This document shows, in pieces, positions 1-9,700 of a DNA stretch of 64,000 nt (positions within the stretch are counted from its first letter, which is position 1; the number at the start of each line of letters is the position of its first letter). The DNA lies in the NCBI RefSeq assembly GCF_004341825.1, contig NZ_SMAG01000002.1, forward strand, positions 1 through 64,000. The letters run 5' to 3'. A program made the position numbers and the translations under genes. The notes beneath the pieces are model-generated. The model saw only the letters and a list, made by a program, of their open reading frames with translations, had not been told where the DNA came from and did no database searches. This DNA comes from Hazenella coriacea. Its GTDB lineage: Bacteria > Bacillota > Bacilli > Thermoactinomycetales > Thermoactinomycetaceae.

Positions 1-99
1 ACCCGTTCGCCGCTAGGAGCCGAAGCTCCCCGCTCGACTTGCATGTATTAGGCACGCCGCCAGCGTTCGTCCTGAGCCAGGATCAAACTCTCCAAGAAT
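1..99 (-). rRNA. rrs: 16S ribosomal RNA, 5' end (partial)
   Basis: The reverse complement carries the conserved 16S start AGAGTTTGATCCTGGCTCAG, followed by the GACGAACGCTGGCGGCGTGC block. The gene runs off the left edge of the window, so only the first hundred bases are present. The mature 5' end is placed near 99 by comparison with Bacillus 16S (GGAGAGTTTGATC). The upstream leader (about 100-211) contains a TTCCTTGAAAACTA-like motif, common in Bacillales rRNA leaders. Confidence 0.97.
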
Positions 100-218
100 G
101 GTTGTTTGATTCTATGCTCTCAAAAAATTAACAGGTCATGGTTTCACTCTTTAGTTTTCAAGGAACACTTTCATGTGAAGCTTTTTTCTTTCGTCACCAT
201 CTTGCGGCGACAAGTAAT

Positions 219-247
219 AATCTATCATGCTATTAAATGAATGTCAA
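219..247 (-). promoter_or_regulatory. rRNA operon promoter
   Basis: On the minus strand a perfect -35 TTGACA (242-247) and a -10 TAGATT (219-224) are separated by 17 bp. Transcription would start near 211 and run into the 16S gene. The -35 lies only about 25 bp after the bofA stop codon and no terminator is visible between them, so read-through from bofA is possible. Confidence 0.8.
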
Positions 248-271
248 CACCTTTTTTAAAAGAAAAAATAA

Positions 272-544
272 TTAAGCTAAAAATAGTAATTGTACTGCTA
301 CCAAATACAAGATTCCTGGTAACCCAAGGAGTCCTGTAATCATTGCTGTTACAGGGTTGATTGGTATATGGAAATCCATCACTTGACCAAGAAGATTAAC
401 AATAAATAAGACTAGTGCTCCAATTGCACTATATAATAATCCCATCCAAATCCACTTGAGTGGTTTTTTTATAGAACGGTTCAACATCATAAAAAAAATG
501 ATCCCAGCTCCCACAGCGATCAACCACCACTTTAATTCTATCAA
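272..544 (-). CDS. bofA: Pro-sigma-K processing inhibitor BofA family protein
   Basis: This 90-residue, very hydrophobic protein has three predicted membrane segments. Its C-terminal part contains the family hallmark around FHIPINPVTAMITGLLGLPG. In Bacillus, BofA sits in the outer forespore membrane with SpoIVFA and holds back the SpoIVFB protease until late sporulation. It follows the recR cluster and precedes an rRNA operon, as in B. subtilis. The start is a TTG with AGGAGGG seven bases upstream. The presence of bofA argues that the organism forms endospores. Confidence 0.88.
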   Translation of the reverse strand: MIELKWWLIAVGAGIIFFMMLNRSIKKPLKWIWMGLLYSAIGALVLFIVNLLGQVMDFHIPINPVTAMITGLLGLPGILYLVAVQLLFLA

Positions 545-606
545 TCGAGTCCCTCCTTGTCCGCTTTACTAGAACATACACAAACTCGTTCATATTTAGA
601 ACTCAT

Positions 607-1590
607 TTACCAATCAAAAATCTGAATCCATACAGACATAGAGTTGTTAAGCACATGAAAAATAATTGGTGCCCACAAGCTCTTAAAATATACCTTTAAC
701 CCTCCTAAGATTAACCCTAGAACAAACAATGGTGCTAACAGAGCGATATCTACATGAAAAAGTGCAAATAAACTCGACGAAAAAAGAACCCCCATCCATT
801 TCCCTGTATCATTTGCAATCGCCTCATAGATCATCCCACGAAAGAAAAACTCTTCAGCGAATACTCCAATCAATCCAATCATTAACCATTGAAAAAATAA
901 AAATAGAGGTCCTCTAACAGTCGCCACGTCAATTCCCTGGTTAATCGTTTCTTCACGCCAAGACATTAATTCAATATGAAAAAAATCGGCAACTGGTTTT
1001 GTAATCCAAGAGTCTAGAAAAAATGTGACCCATCCATAAAGTACAACAGAGATCAATAGAATTTGAATCCATTTCATCATGTTTATAGATCGTAAACCAA
1101 TCTGGGAAAATGACCGATGAAACAAGATAACACCGAGGACAACCAACCATACATGTGGTAAATAAGGAAGCAAATCATTGATCCATTCAACTTCTCCATC
1201 CATCCACAAAAACGGTATAGAGCCGACCATCACCCCTGTTTGAATCCATGCCGTATAGTAAACAAGATCAAGAAGTGTAATCTGATTCAATGATCGATTT
1301 CGTTCAAACTGAAACCGATCATAGATCCCTAACAACAAAAAGATAAATGAGCCCACCAGTATCACAAGTATGCGAATAAAAGAAACCAATGCAAATCCTA
1401 ATGAAGAAAATTGATCCTGTCGGAAAATCTGCCACATTCCCTCATCGGTTTCGATCCATTGGAGAGAAGCATATTCCAATGGCAACATTGCAAAAAAACA
1501 GACACACATCACCCAAGCGATTCCATTTCTTATGAAATGAACTTTCTTCATTCCATCCCATAAATGAACCCAAGAAATATTTACTTTCAC
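607..1590 (-). CDS. CPBP family intramembrane metalloprotease
   Basis: This 327-residue polytopic membrane protein has about eight hydrophobic segments. The C-terminal third carries the CPBP/CAAX-protease motifs: EEFFFRG (two Glu plus Arg), then FALFHVD and FHVLNNS, which supply metal-binding histidines and asparagine. Members of this family cleave prenylated or other membrane substrates, or help self-immunity to bacteriocins; the substrate here is unknown. The GTG start has an AGGTGG site upstream. It lies between recR and bofA, where B. subtilis has yaaL, so it is an addition to that cluster. A terminator separates it from recR. Confidence 0.85.
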   Translation of the reverse strand: MKVNISWVHLWDGMKKVHFIRNGIAWVMCVCFFAMLPLEYASLQWIETDEGMWQIFRQDQFSSLGFALVSFIRILVILVGSFIFLLLGIYDRFQFERNRSLNQITLLDLVYYTAWIQTGVMVGSIPFLWMDGEVEWINDLLPYLPHVWLVVLGVILFHRSFSQIGLRSINMMKWIQILLISVVLYGWVTFFLDSWITKPVADFFHIELMSWREETINQGIDVATVRGPLFLFFQWLMIGLIGVFAEEFFFRGMIYEAIANDTGKWMGVLFSSSLFALFHVDIALLAPLFVLGLILGGLKVYFKSLWAPIIFHVLNNSMSVWIQIFDW

Positions 1591-1611
1591 TCAACGCCAC
1601 CTAATTTCTCA

Positions 1612-1660
1612 AAAATAGAAAAAGCAGCATAGCTTCTCTGATAAGAAGATGCTGCTTTAG
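1612..1660 (-). terminator. Terminator after the dnaX-ybaB-recR operon
   Basis: AAAGCAGCAT pairs with ATGCTGCTTT, with a second short stem (CTTCT/AGAAG) inside. In the minus direction it is followed by a T-rich tail. It lies just after the recR stop codon and ahead of the CPBP gene. Confidence 0.8.
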
Positions 1661-1682
1661 ATATATGTGATAAACGATTCAA

Positions 1683-2279
1683 CTAGACCTCTCGTCTTCC
1701 CTCTAGCGCTTTCGTCAGTGTAACTTCATCTGCATATTCTAGGTCTCCACCCACAGGTAATCCATGTGCAATTCTAGTCACTTTAATTCCAAAAGGTTTA
1801 ACCAGTTTGGATAAATACATGGCGGTGGCTTCCCCTTCAATATTGGGATTAGTAGCCAAAATCAGTTCTTGAACTGTGTCATCTCCAAGACGACGTAACA
1901 AGTCAGGAATTTTCAATTCATCAGGGCCAATTCCCTCAATGGGCGAGATCGCACCATGTAAAACATGATATAAACCATGGAATTCTCGGGTTCGTTCCAT
2001 CGCCATTAAGTCCTTTGTATCTTGTACAACACAAACCACAGACCGATCTCTCTTTTTATCTGAACAGATATAACAAGGGTCAGTATCTGTGATGTTTCCA
2101 CAAACAGAACATGTACGCAAGTCCCGCTTAGCTCTGACTAAAGCTTTCGCTAAGTCTAACACATCGTCTTCTTCCATCGTAAGTACAAAAAAAGCCAAGC
2201 GTTGTGCCGTTTTAGGCCCAATGCCTGGCAACCGCATAAAGCCATCGATTAATTTAGAGATCGGTTCAGGTACATACAT
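1683..2279 (-). CDS. recR: Recombination mediator RecR
   Basis: The 198-residue length is normal for RecR. In order it has an N-terminal helix-hairpin-helix ([13 protein letters not shown], about 17-29), a zinc finger with Cys57, Cys60, Cys69 and Cys72, a Toprim domain (about 80-175) and the C-terminal Walker-B-like tail. RecR forms a ring-like clamp and works with RecO and RecF to load RecA on single-stranded gaps. It follows ybaB by 24 bp in the conserved dnaX-ybaB-recR operon, and a terminator follows. Confidence 0.97.
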   Translation of the reverse strand: MYVPEPISKLIDGFMRLPGIGPKTAQRLAFFVLTMEEDDVLDLAKALVRAKRDLRTCSVCGNITDTDPCYICSDKKRDRSVVCVVQDTKDLMAMERTREFHGLYHVLHGAISPIEGIGPDELKIPDLLRRLGDDTVQELILATNPNIEGEATAMYLSKLVKPFGIKVTRIAHGLPVGGDLEYADEVTLTKALEGRREV

Positions 2280-2303
2280 GATTAGCCACCCCTATACTCG
2301 GAA

Positions 2304-2615
2304 TTAAAAGAGGCCAGGGATGTTCATACCTGCCGTAAATTTTCCAAGATCTTTATTTACTAATTCATCAACTTGTTTCATAGCATCACTAAATGCAGCT
2401 GTCACTAGATCCTGTAACATTTCAACATCTTCAGGGTCCACAACATCTGGAGAAATTTCTACACTTAGAACTTGTTTATGTCCATTCATCGTCACCTTCA
2501 CCACTCCACCACCAGCCGTACCGACAACCTCTTTATTCTCCAACTCTTGCTGAGCTTTAGCCATTTCCTGTTGCATTTTTTTTACTTGTTTCATCATTTG
2601 ATTCATGTTTTTCAT
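2304..2615 (-). CDS. YbaB/EbfC family nucleoid-associated protein
   Basis: This 103-residue protein has an N-terminal Met/Lys/Gln-rich helix ([17 protein letters not shown]) and the central [13 protein letters not shown] strand region of the YbaB family (YaaK in B. subtilis). These proteins form dimers with a tweezer-like shape and bind DNA. It is located between dnaX and recR, the usual place. The ATG start has GGGGG nine bases upstream. It is probably translated from the dnaX mRNA, as only 15 bp separate the two genes. Confidence 0.95.
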   Translation of the reverse strand: MKNMNQMMKQVKKMQQEMAKAQQELENKEVVGTAGGGVVKVTMNGHKQVLSVEISPDVVDPEDVEMLQDLVTAAFSDAMKQVDELVNKDLGKFTAGMNIPGLF

Positions 2616-2630
2616 TGAAAGGGTCCCCCT

Positions 2631-4316
2631 CTAATTATGTCGATCACTAACCTCGACCAAATTTTCTCCAAATAACTCGATCGCTTTACGTACAATCTCC
2701 TCTGAATCCTTTTTTATTGGTTCGGATTCAGTTGATGGCATTTGATCTGGAGCCTTTTTCGTTTCCACTTGCCCCCAGTCCGAATGCATCAAAGTGTAGA
2801 GTGCCATAGGTCTTCCTAAAAACTTACCCATGACTTGTTCAATTAATGACTTATGTGCTTCTTTTTCAGTCGTTTCCCGATGAATTTTACTTTTAAATGC
2901 AACTAAGACTGTATCATTTGTCGCACCTACTGGCTCTCCATCCATCAGCCATGCATGAACAGTAATTTTCTCTTCTTTAATACGATGGAGAATATCTGAC
3001 CAGACCCTCTTCACTTCTGCGAGTCTTTCTGAAGACAACTGCTCTAAAAAACGATCTTGTAATAAAAGCTTGCGGCTTGATGACCGTGCTGGCTGAGTTT
3101 CTTGAACTGGCTTTTGTATTTTTTCTGCTATCGGTCTTGGGGTTAAGTGTAACTGCTCTACCTTTTCTTCTAAAGACCGAATCTGTTCTTGCAGTTGGCG
3201 AATGACTTGGCTAGCTTCCTCTGTCTGAGATTCGATCGGAGGTTCGCAAAGGTGAACCATCGCCATTTCTAATAAAATTCTCGGATGAGCGACCCATTTC
3301 ATCTGTTGTTGATAATGGATCAAAGTATCTAGCATCCGTGTCAACTTTGGAACAGAGAAAAGCTCCCCCATATTCATATCAGATTCATCAGTAAATACTG
3401 CTTGGGTATATTCAAGACGTGGAGCTGTTTTTTTAAGTAAAAGGTCACGCAATGCAAAAGTGAGATCCTGAATCAATTGATCAGGTTCCAACCCACCCAT
3501 CACACAATCATCCAAATGCTGGAGAGCTGCCGCTGAATCTCCTTCTGCCATGGCTTTAATCATCAGATAAAGTACATCACGAGAAATCGCTCCTGTAACC
3601 GCTAAAACAGTGCTCTCATCTATATGATCTTTTCCAAATGCTAATGCCTGATCAAGTAGACTAAGCGCATCCCTCATTCCACCATCAGCAGCTCGAGCCA
3701 CTGTATACAAAGCCTTCTCATCCGCATGAACTTGTTGCGATTCACAAATCATCTTGAGTCGATCAACAATCCGCTCTACAGAGATTCGACGAAATGCAAA
3801 TCGCTGACACCGAGAAATAATGGTCGGTGGGAGTTTATGGGGTTCTGTTGTAGCTAAAATGAAAATAACATGAGCAGGTGGTTCCTCTAATGTTTTCAAC
3901 AGAGCATTAAAAGCTTCTGTGGTTAACATATGAACTTCATCGATAATATACACCTTATACCTTACTTCCGTAGGGGCATACTTCACTTTATCACGTAATT
4001 CACGGATTTCATCCACCCCACGGTTGGAAGCGGCGTCGATCTCCACAACATCCATGATCCTACCATCTGTAATCCGTTGACATGCTTCACATTCATTACA
4101 TGGTTCAGCTGCTGGACCTCTCTCACAGTTAACAGCTTTGGCTAAGATTTTTGCAGCACTGGTTTTCCCTGTACCCCGTGGTCCATTAAATAGGTAAGCA
4201 TGTGAAAGATGCCCTTCTTTCAAGGCATTCATCAACGTTTGTGTGACGTGCTCTTGTCCAATGAGATCGCTAAATCGCTGTGATCTCCAAACTCGATATA
4301 ATGCCCGATAGGACAC
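2631..4316 (-). CDS. dnaX: DNA polymerase III subunit gamma/tau
   Basis: This is the clamp-loader ATPase of the replisome. Starting at the GTG at 4314-4316 gives 561 residues beginning SYRALYRVWRSQRF, which matches the usual MSYQALYRVFRPQ N-terminus. A longer form from a TTG at 4340 is possible but adds an untypical leader, and the AAGG/GGAG bases that would serve as ribosome site lie between the two. Walker A is GPRGTGKT (about 45-52), followed by a four-Cys zinc module, Walker B (IIDEVHML) and the sensor region. The C-terminal tau part is low in conservation. It is first in the dnaX-ybaB-recR operon. Confidence 0.96.
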   Translation of the reverse strand: MSYRALYRVWRSQRFSDLIGQEHVTQTLMNALKEGHLSHAYLFNGPRGTGKTSAAKILAKAVNCERGPAAEPCNECEACQRITDGRIMDVVEIDAASNRGVDEIRELRDKVKYAPTEVRYKVYIIDEVHMLTTEAFNALLKTLEEPPAHVIFILATTEPHKLPPTIISRCQRFAFRRISVERIVDRLKMICESQQVHADEKALYTVARAADGGMRDALSLLDQALAFGKDHIDESTVLAVTGAISRDVLYLMIKAMAEGDSAAALQHLDDCVMGGLEPDQLIQDLTFALRDLLLKKTAPRLEYTQAVFTDESDMNMGELFSVPKLTRMLDTLIHYQQQMKWVAHPRILLEMAMVHLCEPPIESQTEEASQVIRQLQEQIRSLEEKVEQLHLTPRPIAEKIQKPVQETQPARSSSRKLLLQDRFLEQLSSERLAEVKRVWSDILHRIKEEKITVHAWLMDGEPVGATNDTVLVAFKSKIHRETTEKEAHKSLIEQVMGKFLGRPMALYTLMHSDWGQVETKKAPDQMPSTESEPIKKDSEEIVRKAIELFGENLVEVSDRHN

Positions 4317-4430
4317 ACTCAACACTCCAACCTTCCCCAAAGGGGCAAAATAATCATTACATTTATCATACTACACTGATTCTCTTTTTTTCAAAACAAC
4401 ATCATGAATTTTGTGCTTGTACGAAGATAA

Positions 4431-4465
4431 AAAAACCAACCTTCTATAATCTAAGAAGGTTGGTT
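4431..4465 (-). terminator. Terminator of the histidine kinase gene
   Basis: A perfect 12-bp stem (AACCAACCTTCT at 4434-4445 with its complement at 4454-4465) has an 8-base loop and a run of T on the minus strand. The kinase TAG stop codon (4451-4453) lies inside the hairpin, so the last five codons form part of the terminator. Confidence 0.88.
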
Positions 4466-5608
4466 CTGTTTAGCAAGAGGAAGTTTAATCCCTACAGTCG
4501 TCCCCAAGGTTTGAGTAGAAATGTAGATGGATCCACCAATTTCCCTTAATATCTGTCGGCAAATGGGTAGACCGAGTCCAGTTCCATTCTCTTTGGTTGT
4601 AAAAAAAGGATCATAAATTTTATCCATCACATGTTTAGGAATTCCCGGTCCTGTATCGATCACTTTAACCGTTAACTGTGAATCAGCAAGATGAGTCTCT
4701 AGTTGAATGGTCAAAGACCCTCCATCGCACATTGCCTCGATCGCATTTTTGGAAACATTGAGAAATATTTGTTTGAGTAATTCCCCATCCGCATGAACTA
4801 CATACGAAGGGGGTAAAAAGCGTTCCATCTGTACATCTACATTATGTAATAAGGCTTCATTGTGGATAATAGGGACAATTTCCTCAAGAACTTGGCAGAC
4901 ATCCACTGTCTCAATATGAACTTCTCGCGGCTTACTCAAAAGTAGAAACTCGCCTACTAGGCTATTGATTCGACCAATCTCTTTTAACATTAAATCAATG
5001 TAGCCCTGTTCTTTTACTTGCCCACTTTGCTGTAACTGATATCCGATCATCTGTAAAAAACCTCGGATGGATGTTAACGGATTACGAATCTCATGGGCAG
5101 TTCCTGCCGCTATTTGCCCAATCGTAGCCAAGCGGTTATTTTGTCTTATTTGCTGTTCCAAAGAGCGAATCGTAGTCACATTTTCAATCCAAAGGAACCA
5201 ACCCTGAAAGTTAACTTCTGTTTCACGAATAGGAAAAATTCGAAAGGATAGATTCCTGATGATCCCATCCTTTCGAATGGTTATCTCTTCAGTTCTTGCT
5301 GTAGGAGGTGAAGATTGGAAGGCAACAAAAAGACGGCTCCAATCAGCAGACTCCAACTCCAACTTTGATAAACTGTCTCTTATCGACTGATTTAGACTAT
5401 CGAGTTGATCGATCTCTAACAGCCGACAAGCTGCCTCATTGATATCCAAAATGTTCAGGTGCTGATCCAGTAGAATAACCCCATGATGTATATTTGAAAT
5501 TAACTGGGCGGCAATCCCCTCAACCGGCGTAATAGGATAAAAGGTAAGAAGTTGATACAAACCTCGATCGCCCATTCTTGTTAATAATTGTACATCGGAA
5601 TTCATCAT
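4451..5608 (-). CDS. PAS-domain sensor histidine kinase (sporulation-kinase type)
   Basis: The 385 residues hold an N-terminal PAS domain (about 30-145), a HisKA dimerisation domain with the phospho-accepting His in GTAHEIRNPLTSIRG (about 170-185), and a HATPase domain with N box (NAIEAM), G1 (DTGPGIP), F box and G2 (GTGLGLPI). No membrane segment or signal peptide is visible, so it is probably cytosolic. No response regulator gene is adjacent. Orphan kinases of this build in Bacillales (KinA, KinE) feed phosphate to Spo0F, so a role in the sporulation phosphorelay is a reasonable inference but not shown here. The ribosome site is weak (GGCGGTG). Confidence 0.88.
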   Translation of the reverse strand: MMNSDVQLLTRMGDRGLYQLLTFYPITPVEGIAAQLISNIHHGVILLDQHLNILDINEAACRLLEIDQLDSLNQSIRDSLSKLELESADWSRLFVAFQSSPPTARTEEITIRKDGIIRNLSFRIFPIRETEVNFQGWFLWIENVTTIRSLEQQIRQNNRLATIGQIAAGTAHEIRNPLTSIRGFLQMIGYQLQQSGQVKEQGYIDLMLKEIGRINSLVGEFLLLSKPREVHIETVDVCQVLEEIVPIIHNEALLHNVDVQMERFLPPSYVVHADGELLKQIFLNVSKNAIEAMCDGGSLTIQLETHLADSQLTVKVIDTGPGIPKHVMDKIYDPFFTTKENGTGLGLPICRQILREIGGSIYISTQTLGTTVGIKLPLAKQNQPS

Positions 5609-5905
5609 ATTTGCACCGCCACATCACAGCTTTCCTTTCAATCATTTCAGTCCCTTTTCACTTACACAGGATCAACCCTATATAAAACTCCCCTGAGAGC
5701 AGACCCCTTAACCACAGCCTATTTCAAAATATTAATCATATCTTCAAATTAATACAGTCTCACAAAAATGTTAATTGCATCCAAATATCCTACTTGTTAA
5801 TTCGCCTTTAAACGATCTCTTCCTTCTTAATGACAAATTTTTTCGAAAAGGACGAAGATTGTTGCCCCTTTGCTCACAATTCATCCTAATGCAACTCTCT
5901 TCAAC
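5609..5905. other. Intergenic region between kinase gene and SRP RNA
   Basis: This stretch of about 300 bases must contain the kinase promoter, but I see no convincing sigma-A or sigma-H pair. No conserved ORF is visible on either strand. Confidence 0.5.
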
Positions 5906-5936
5906 AAAACAAAAACTACCCATGATAAAGGTAGTT
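5906..5936 (-). terminator. Terminator of SRP RNA
   Basis: On the minus strand ACTACC pairs with GGTAGT around a nine-base loop, followed by TTTTTGTTTTG. It lies about 25 bases after the 3' end of the SRP RNA. Confidence 0.8.
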
Positions 5937-5959
5937 GATGTACAAAGTTCAAATTATGT

Positions 5960-6235
5960 ATATCGCGCACCTGACTTTGACACATCAAGCCTGAGCGGAC
6001 ACTGTCATCACAGCTAAGACCAGGCACCCCTACGGCACACGGGTGGTCTCCCTTAGTGCTGCTTCCTTCCGGACCTGACACGGTTCAGAAGTTCCCGTTG
6101 CGTAGGACCCAATCCATCAACACTGATCAGACAGCCCAAACCTCACACTCGATGAGCCTCGGACAGGAATTCACCCCTGCTAAGGCGGATTGCAGGTAAT
6201 AGGGCACCGCCAGCTCCCCAGCTAGCGCGACAAAA
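5960..6235 (-). ncRNA. ffs: Signal recognition particle RNA, large Gram-positive type
   Basis: The reverse complement matches the B. subtilis scRNA over its whole length of about 275 bases. It includes the Alu-domain start (GGTGCCCTATTACCTGCAAT), TGGGTCCTACGCAACGGGAA and the S-domain motif GTCCGGAAGGAAGCAGCA. The 5' GCGCGAC-like end can pair with the GTGCGCG 3' end. The RNA is the scaffold of the particle (with Ffh) that targets nascent membrane proteins to FtsY and SecYEG. The gene is near dnaX, as in Bacillus, but the kinase gene lies between them. Confidence 0.96.
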
Positions 6236-6237
6236 TA

Positions 6238-6267
6238 ACTATAACATAAAACAAGTATATGGATCAA
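6238..6267 (-). promoter_or_regulatory. SRP RNA promoter
   Basis: On the minus strand -35 TTGATC (6262-6267) and -10 TATAGT (6238-6243) are 18 bp apart. The predicted start near 6231 agrees with the 5' end inferred from RNA alignment. Confidence 0.7.
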
Positions 6268-6762
6268 TCACTGGATTGGTTTTCCACAAAAATAGATTTG
6301 ATTTTTCATTCCTAAATAAAATAATAAATAAGTATCTTAAATAATTATTCTGTTATATATAATCAAACCTTGTATATCTACTATTACATGAAAATTCATT
6401 TATGGATCTCTCTCTTTCTTTTATATTTATAATCGAATTAAATTCACTGAATGTATAATTCTTTCGATATAATTACTTCTTTTTCATTGAACTATTCTCC
6501 CTATCAATCACCCCGTAAAATATTCCTCTTTTTAGATAAATGAATCAATAAAATCCAGGAAGGATTCCAATCTAACTTTAAAATTGTATCAAATAAAGTT
6601 TAATATTATAATGACAATTTTCTAATAATGGGTTATTATTAAATTGTATTGTTCTGAAAAATCGACTATTCGGAAGGGTTGTGATAATTGTATTATTTAC
6701 TTTATTGGTTTTATTCGTAGAAACGGGACTTTGGAACTAAAACAATAGGAAAGAAGGGTTAA
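6268..6762. other. AT-rich non-coding stretch before the S8 protease
   Basis: About 500 bases of very AT-rich sequence with no plausible ORF. It should hold the protease promoter, but no pair of elements stands out. A good ribosome site (AGGAAAGAAGG) lies just before the protease start. Confidence 0.5.
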
Positions 6763-9700
6763 ATGCGAATGCAAAGAACACAGAGAATTACGATGCGTCT
6801 ATTCAGCCTTCTGCTCTGTTTTATGCTGGTTTCCCTTGGTTTTTTACCTCAAACTGCAAATGCACAAGTTGGTTCTGAAAATGTTTCTATGAAACAAACC
6901 ATGCCTGTCAAAGATAAAATCAATAAACGTGTCTTAGATCAATTTGCTAAAGATCAAAATGTCACGTTTCTTGTTAAATTGAAGGATCAAGCAGATACTA
7001 TGAAAGTAGCTAAGGAAACCGCTCAAAAGGCCAAGTCTCAAAAGCAATCCTTAGCTAAAACTCAACTCATGCAAAGATCCGCGGTGGTATCTGAACTTAG
7101 ATCTACCGCTATAGATACACAAGCTCATTTGAAAGATTACTTAACCAAACAGAAAAAGGCCGGAAAGGTCAAGGAGTTCGAATCTTTCTATATTGTAAAC
7201 GGGATGGCAGTGACAGGAACGAAAGAAGTTGCCGAAGCCATTGCAGCCTTCCCTGAAGTAGAAAAAGTATTACCCAATGAAAAGCGTCAACTACATGCAC
7301 CTAACAAAGTAAATGCCAAGGCTACTTCAAAAGCCGGTACAAATGCCATTGAGTGGAACATCGAACGTGTAGGCGCTCCACAAACTTGGAACTTGGGCAT
7401 CGACGGAACAGGTACGGTCATTGGTAGTATTGACACAGGTGTTCAATGGGATCATCCTGCATTAAAGGAAAAATACCGTGGATTCGACCCTGCAAACCCC
7501 AATCAACCTGATCATGAATTTAACTGGTTAGATGCTACTTCACGTGGACAAGCTACCCCTTACGATGATAATGGTCATGGTACACATACCGTTGGAACCA
7601 TGGTAGGAGCTGAACCAGACGGCGCTAACCAAGTGGGTGTTGCTCCTGGAGCAAAATGGATCGCAGTTAAAGCATTTACAGGCTCTGGTTCGGCAACAGA
7701 CCAAAGCTTATTAACTGCAGGTGAATGGATGATCGCTCCTAAAGACCGTAATGGTGTTCCACATCCAGAAAAAGCACCTGATGTGATCAATAACTCTTGG
7801 GGTGGCGGATCCGGAATCGATGATTGGTATCGTGATATGGTAAGAAACTGGCGTGCAGCCAACATTTTCCCAGAGTTTTCTGCTGGAAATAGCGGACCTG
7901 GAGCAGGCAGTGTGAACACTCCATCCAACTATCCTGAATCTTTTGCCACAGGCGCTACAGACATCAACAATAAGATCGCTTCTTTCTCATCACGTGGTCC
8001 TTCACCATATGGTGGTATTTTAAAACCTGAAGTATCTGCTCCCGGTGTCAACATTCGCTCTTCTGTACCTGGGAATGGATATGACGGAACCTATAGTGGT
8101 ACCTCCATGGCAGGTCCACACGTTTCAGCAGTTGTAGCACTTTTAAGAGAAGCCAACCCCTCCCTCACTGTAGATGAAATTGAGCAAATTTTAAAAGAAA
8201 CAGCGACTCCGCTGACAGATAGCACCTATCCATCTTCACCCAACATGGGTTATGGTTACGGATTAGTCAATGCCTTTGATGCAGTCTCTTCCGTGCTAAC
8301 GGGTCGAGGTAAAGTAAAAGGCTCTGTCATGAAAGAAGGACAAGATAACGAAGCACCCACGTATCAACATGAAGCTCCTGCTGAAACTTATGCTGGTATG
8401 GATCTACCACTTAGCGTAAGTGTCCAAGATAATGTAAGTATCAAAAAGGTAGAGCTTCAGTATCTTTCCAATAGTGGAGAATGGGTAGCCGTAAATGCTA
8501 GCCGTGTAGAAGGAGATTACCGTTCCGGGGTTTATCAAGCCAAAATCCCTGGTAACGCCATTCATGTTCCTAAAGCATCCTACAAATGGAACATTGTGGA
8601 CTATGGTAATCATGTGATTACTTCAGATATTTATGAAGTGAATGTGGTTCCAGGAATCAGCGTCGGCTATTCCCAAAACTTCGAATCAACACCTGTGGGC
8701 TGGTACTCTTTTGGAACCTTAGACTCTTGGCAATGGGGTAAACCCACCTCAGGACCTGGAAGTGCCTTCTCAGGTGAAAAAGTATATGCAACCAATCTGG
8801 CAGGGGATTATGACAGTAAGGCAGATATGACACTTGTCATGCCACCTGTAGATCTACCAGAAGGAAATGCTTACCTACAATTCAAACAATGGTACGACTT
8901 CGAAACCCGGTATGATTTTGGTCATGTTGTTGTTTCAACTGATCAACAAAACTGGACACAATTAGCTCAAGTCAATGGTCTCTCCAATGGATGGGTTGAT
9001 GGTCAAGTTGATCTCTCAGCATATGCGGGTCAACGCGTCTATCTCGGTTTCCATGTCAAAACAGATATTAGTATCGTGAAAAAAGGCTGGTATATCGACG
9101 ATGTGAAGTTAAGTGCAACCGCACTCAGTAACATCACCAAAGCACCTGTTGCCAAAGCGGATGCTACTAGTGGATCTGGAAAAGAACAAGTCGATCCAAA
9201 GAAACTCAAACCTAGCAAAAAGATCAATGTTAAATATCCAGTAGCGATCAACCAAGTAAAGAAAGCATCAACACCAAGCGGACTTCCTCTACAAGCAACG
9301 GTTAGTGTTCTAGAAACGGGTCGTTCCGCAACTACAAATCCGGCAGATGGTAGTTATGAAATTAATCACGCATCAGGTTCCTACACCTTACGTGCCGAAA
9401 CCTATGGCTATCGTGCCGTTGACCAACGTGTAGAAATCCCAACAGATGGAGTCGCTGACACTAACTTCGTCTTGCAACCAATTCCGAAAGGAAACATCAA
9501 AGGAACTGTTACCAACAAGCAAACTGGGCAACCTATCGCAGATGCCAAACTTCTATTGATGGAAGATGCCGCCATTCAACCTGTAACTACAGATGCCAAT
9601 GGTAACTTTACACTTCAAGCATACGAAGGAACTTACACATTAAGAATTCAAGCCAACTCTTATGTAACCCAAGATGTTCAAGTAACAGTCACTGGGAATA

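Noticed and set aside
2705-2725. A-AAA-AAG slippery heptamer in dnaX, as in E. coli tau/gamma frameshifting
   Set aside because: It is only about 25 codons from the C-terminus, so a -1 shift would end after eight codons and remove just a tail. It would not make a gamma-like short form, and Bacillus dnaX is not known to use this mechanism.
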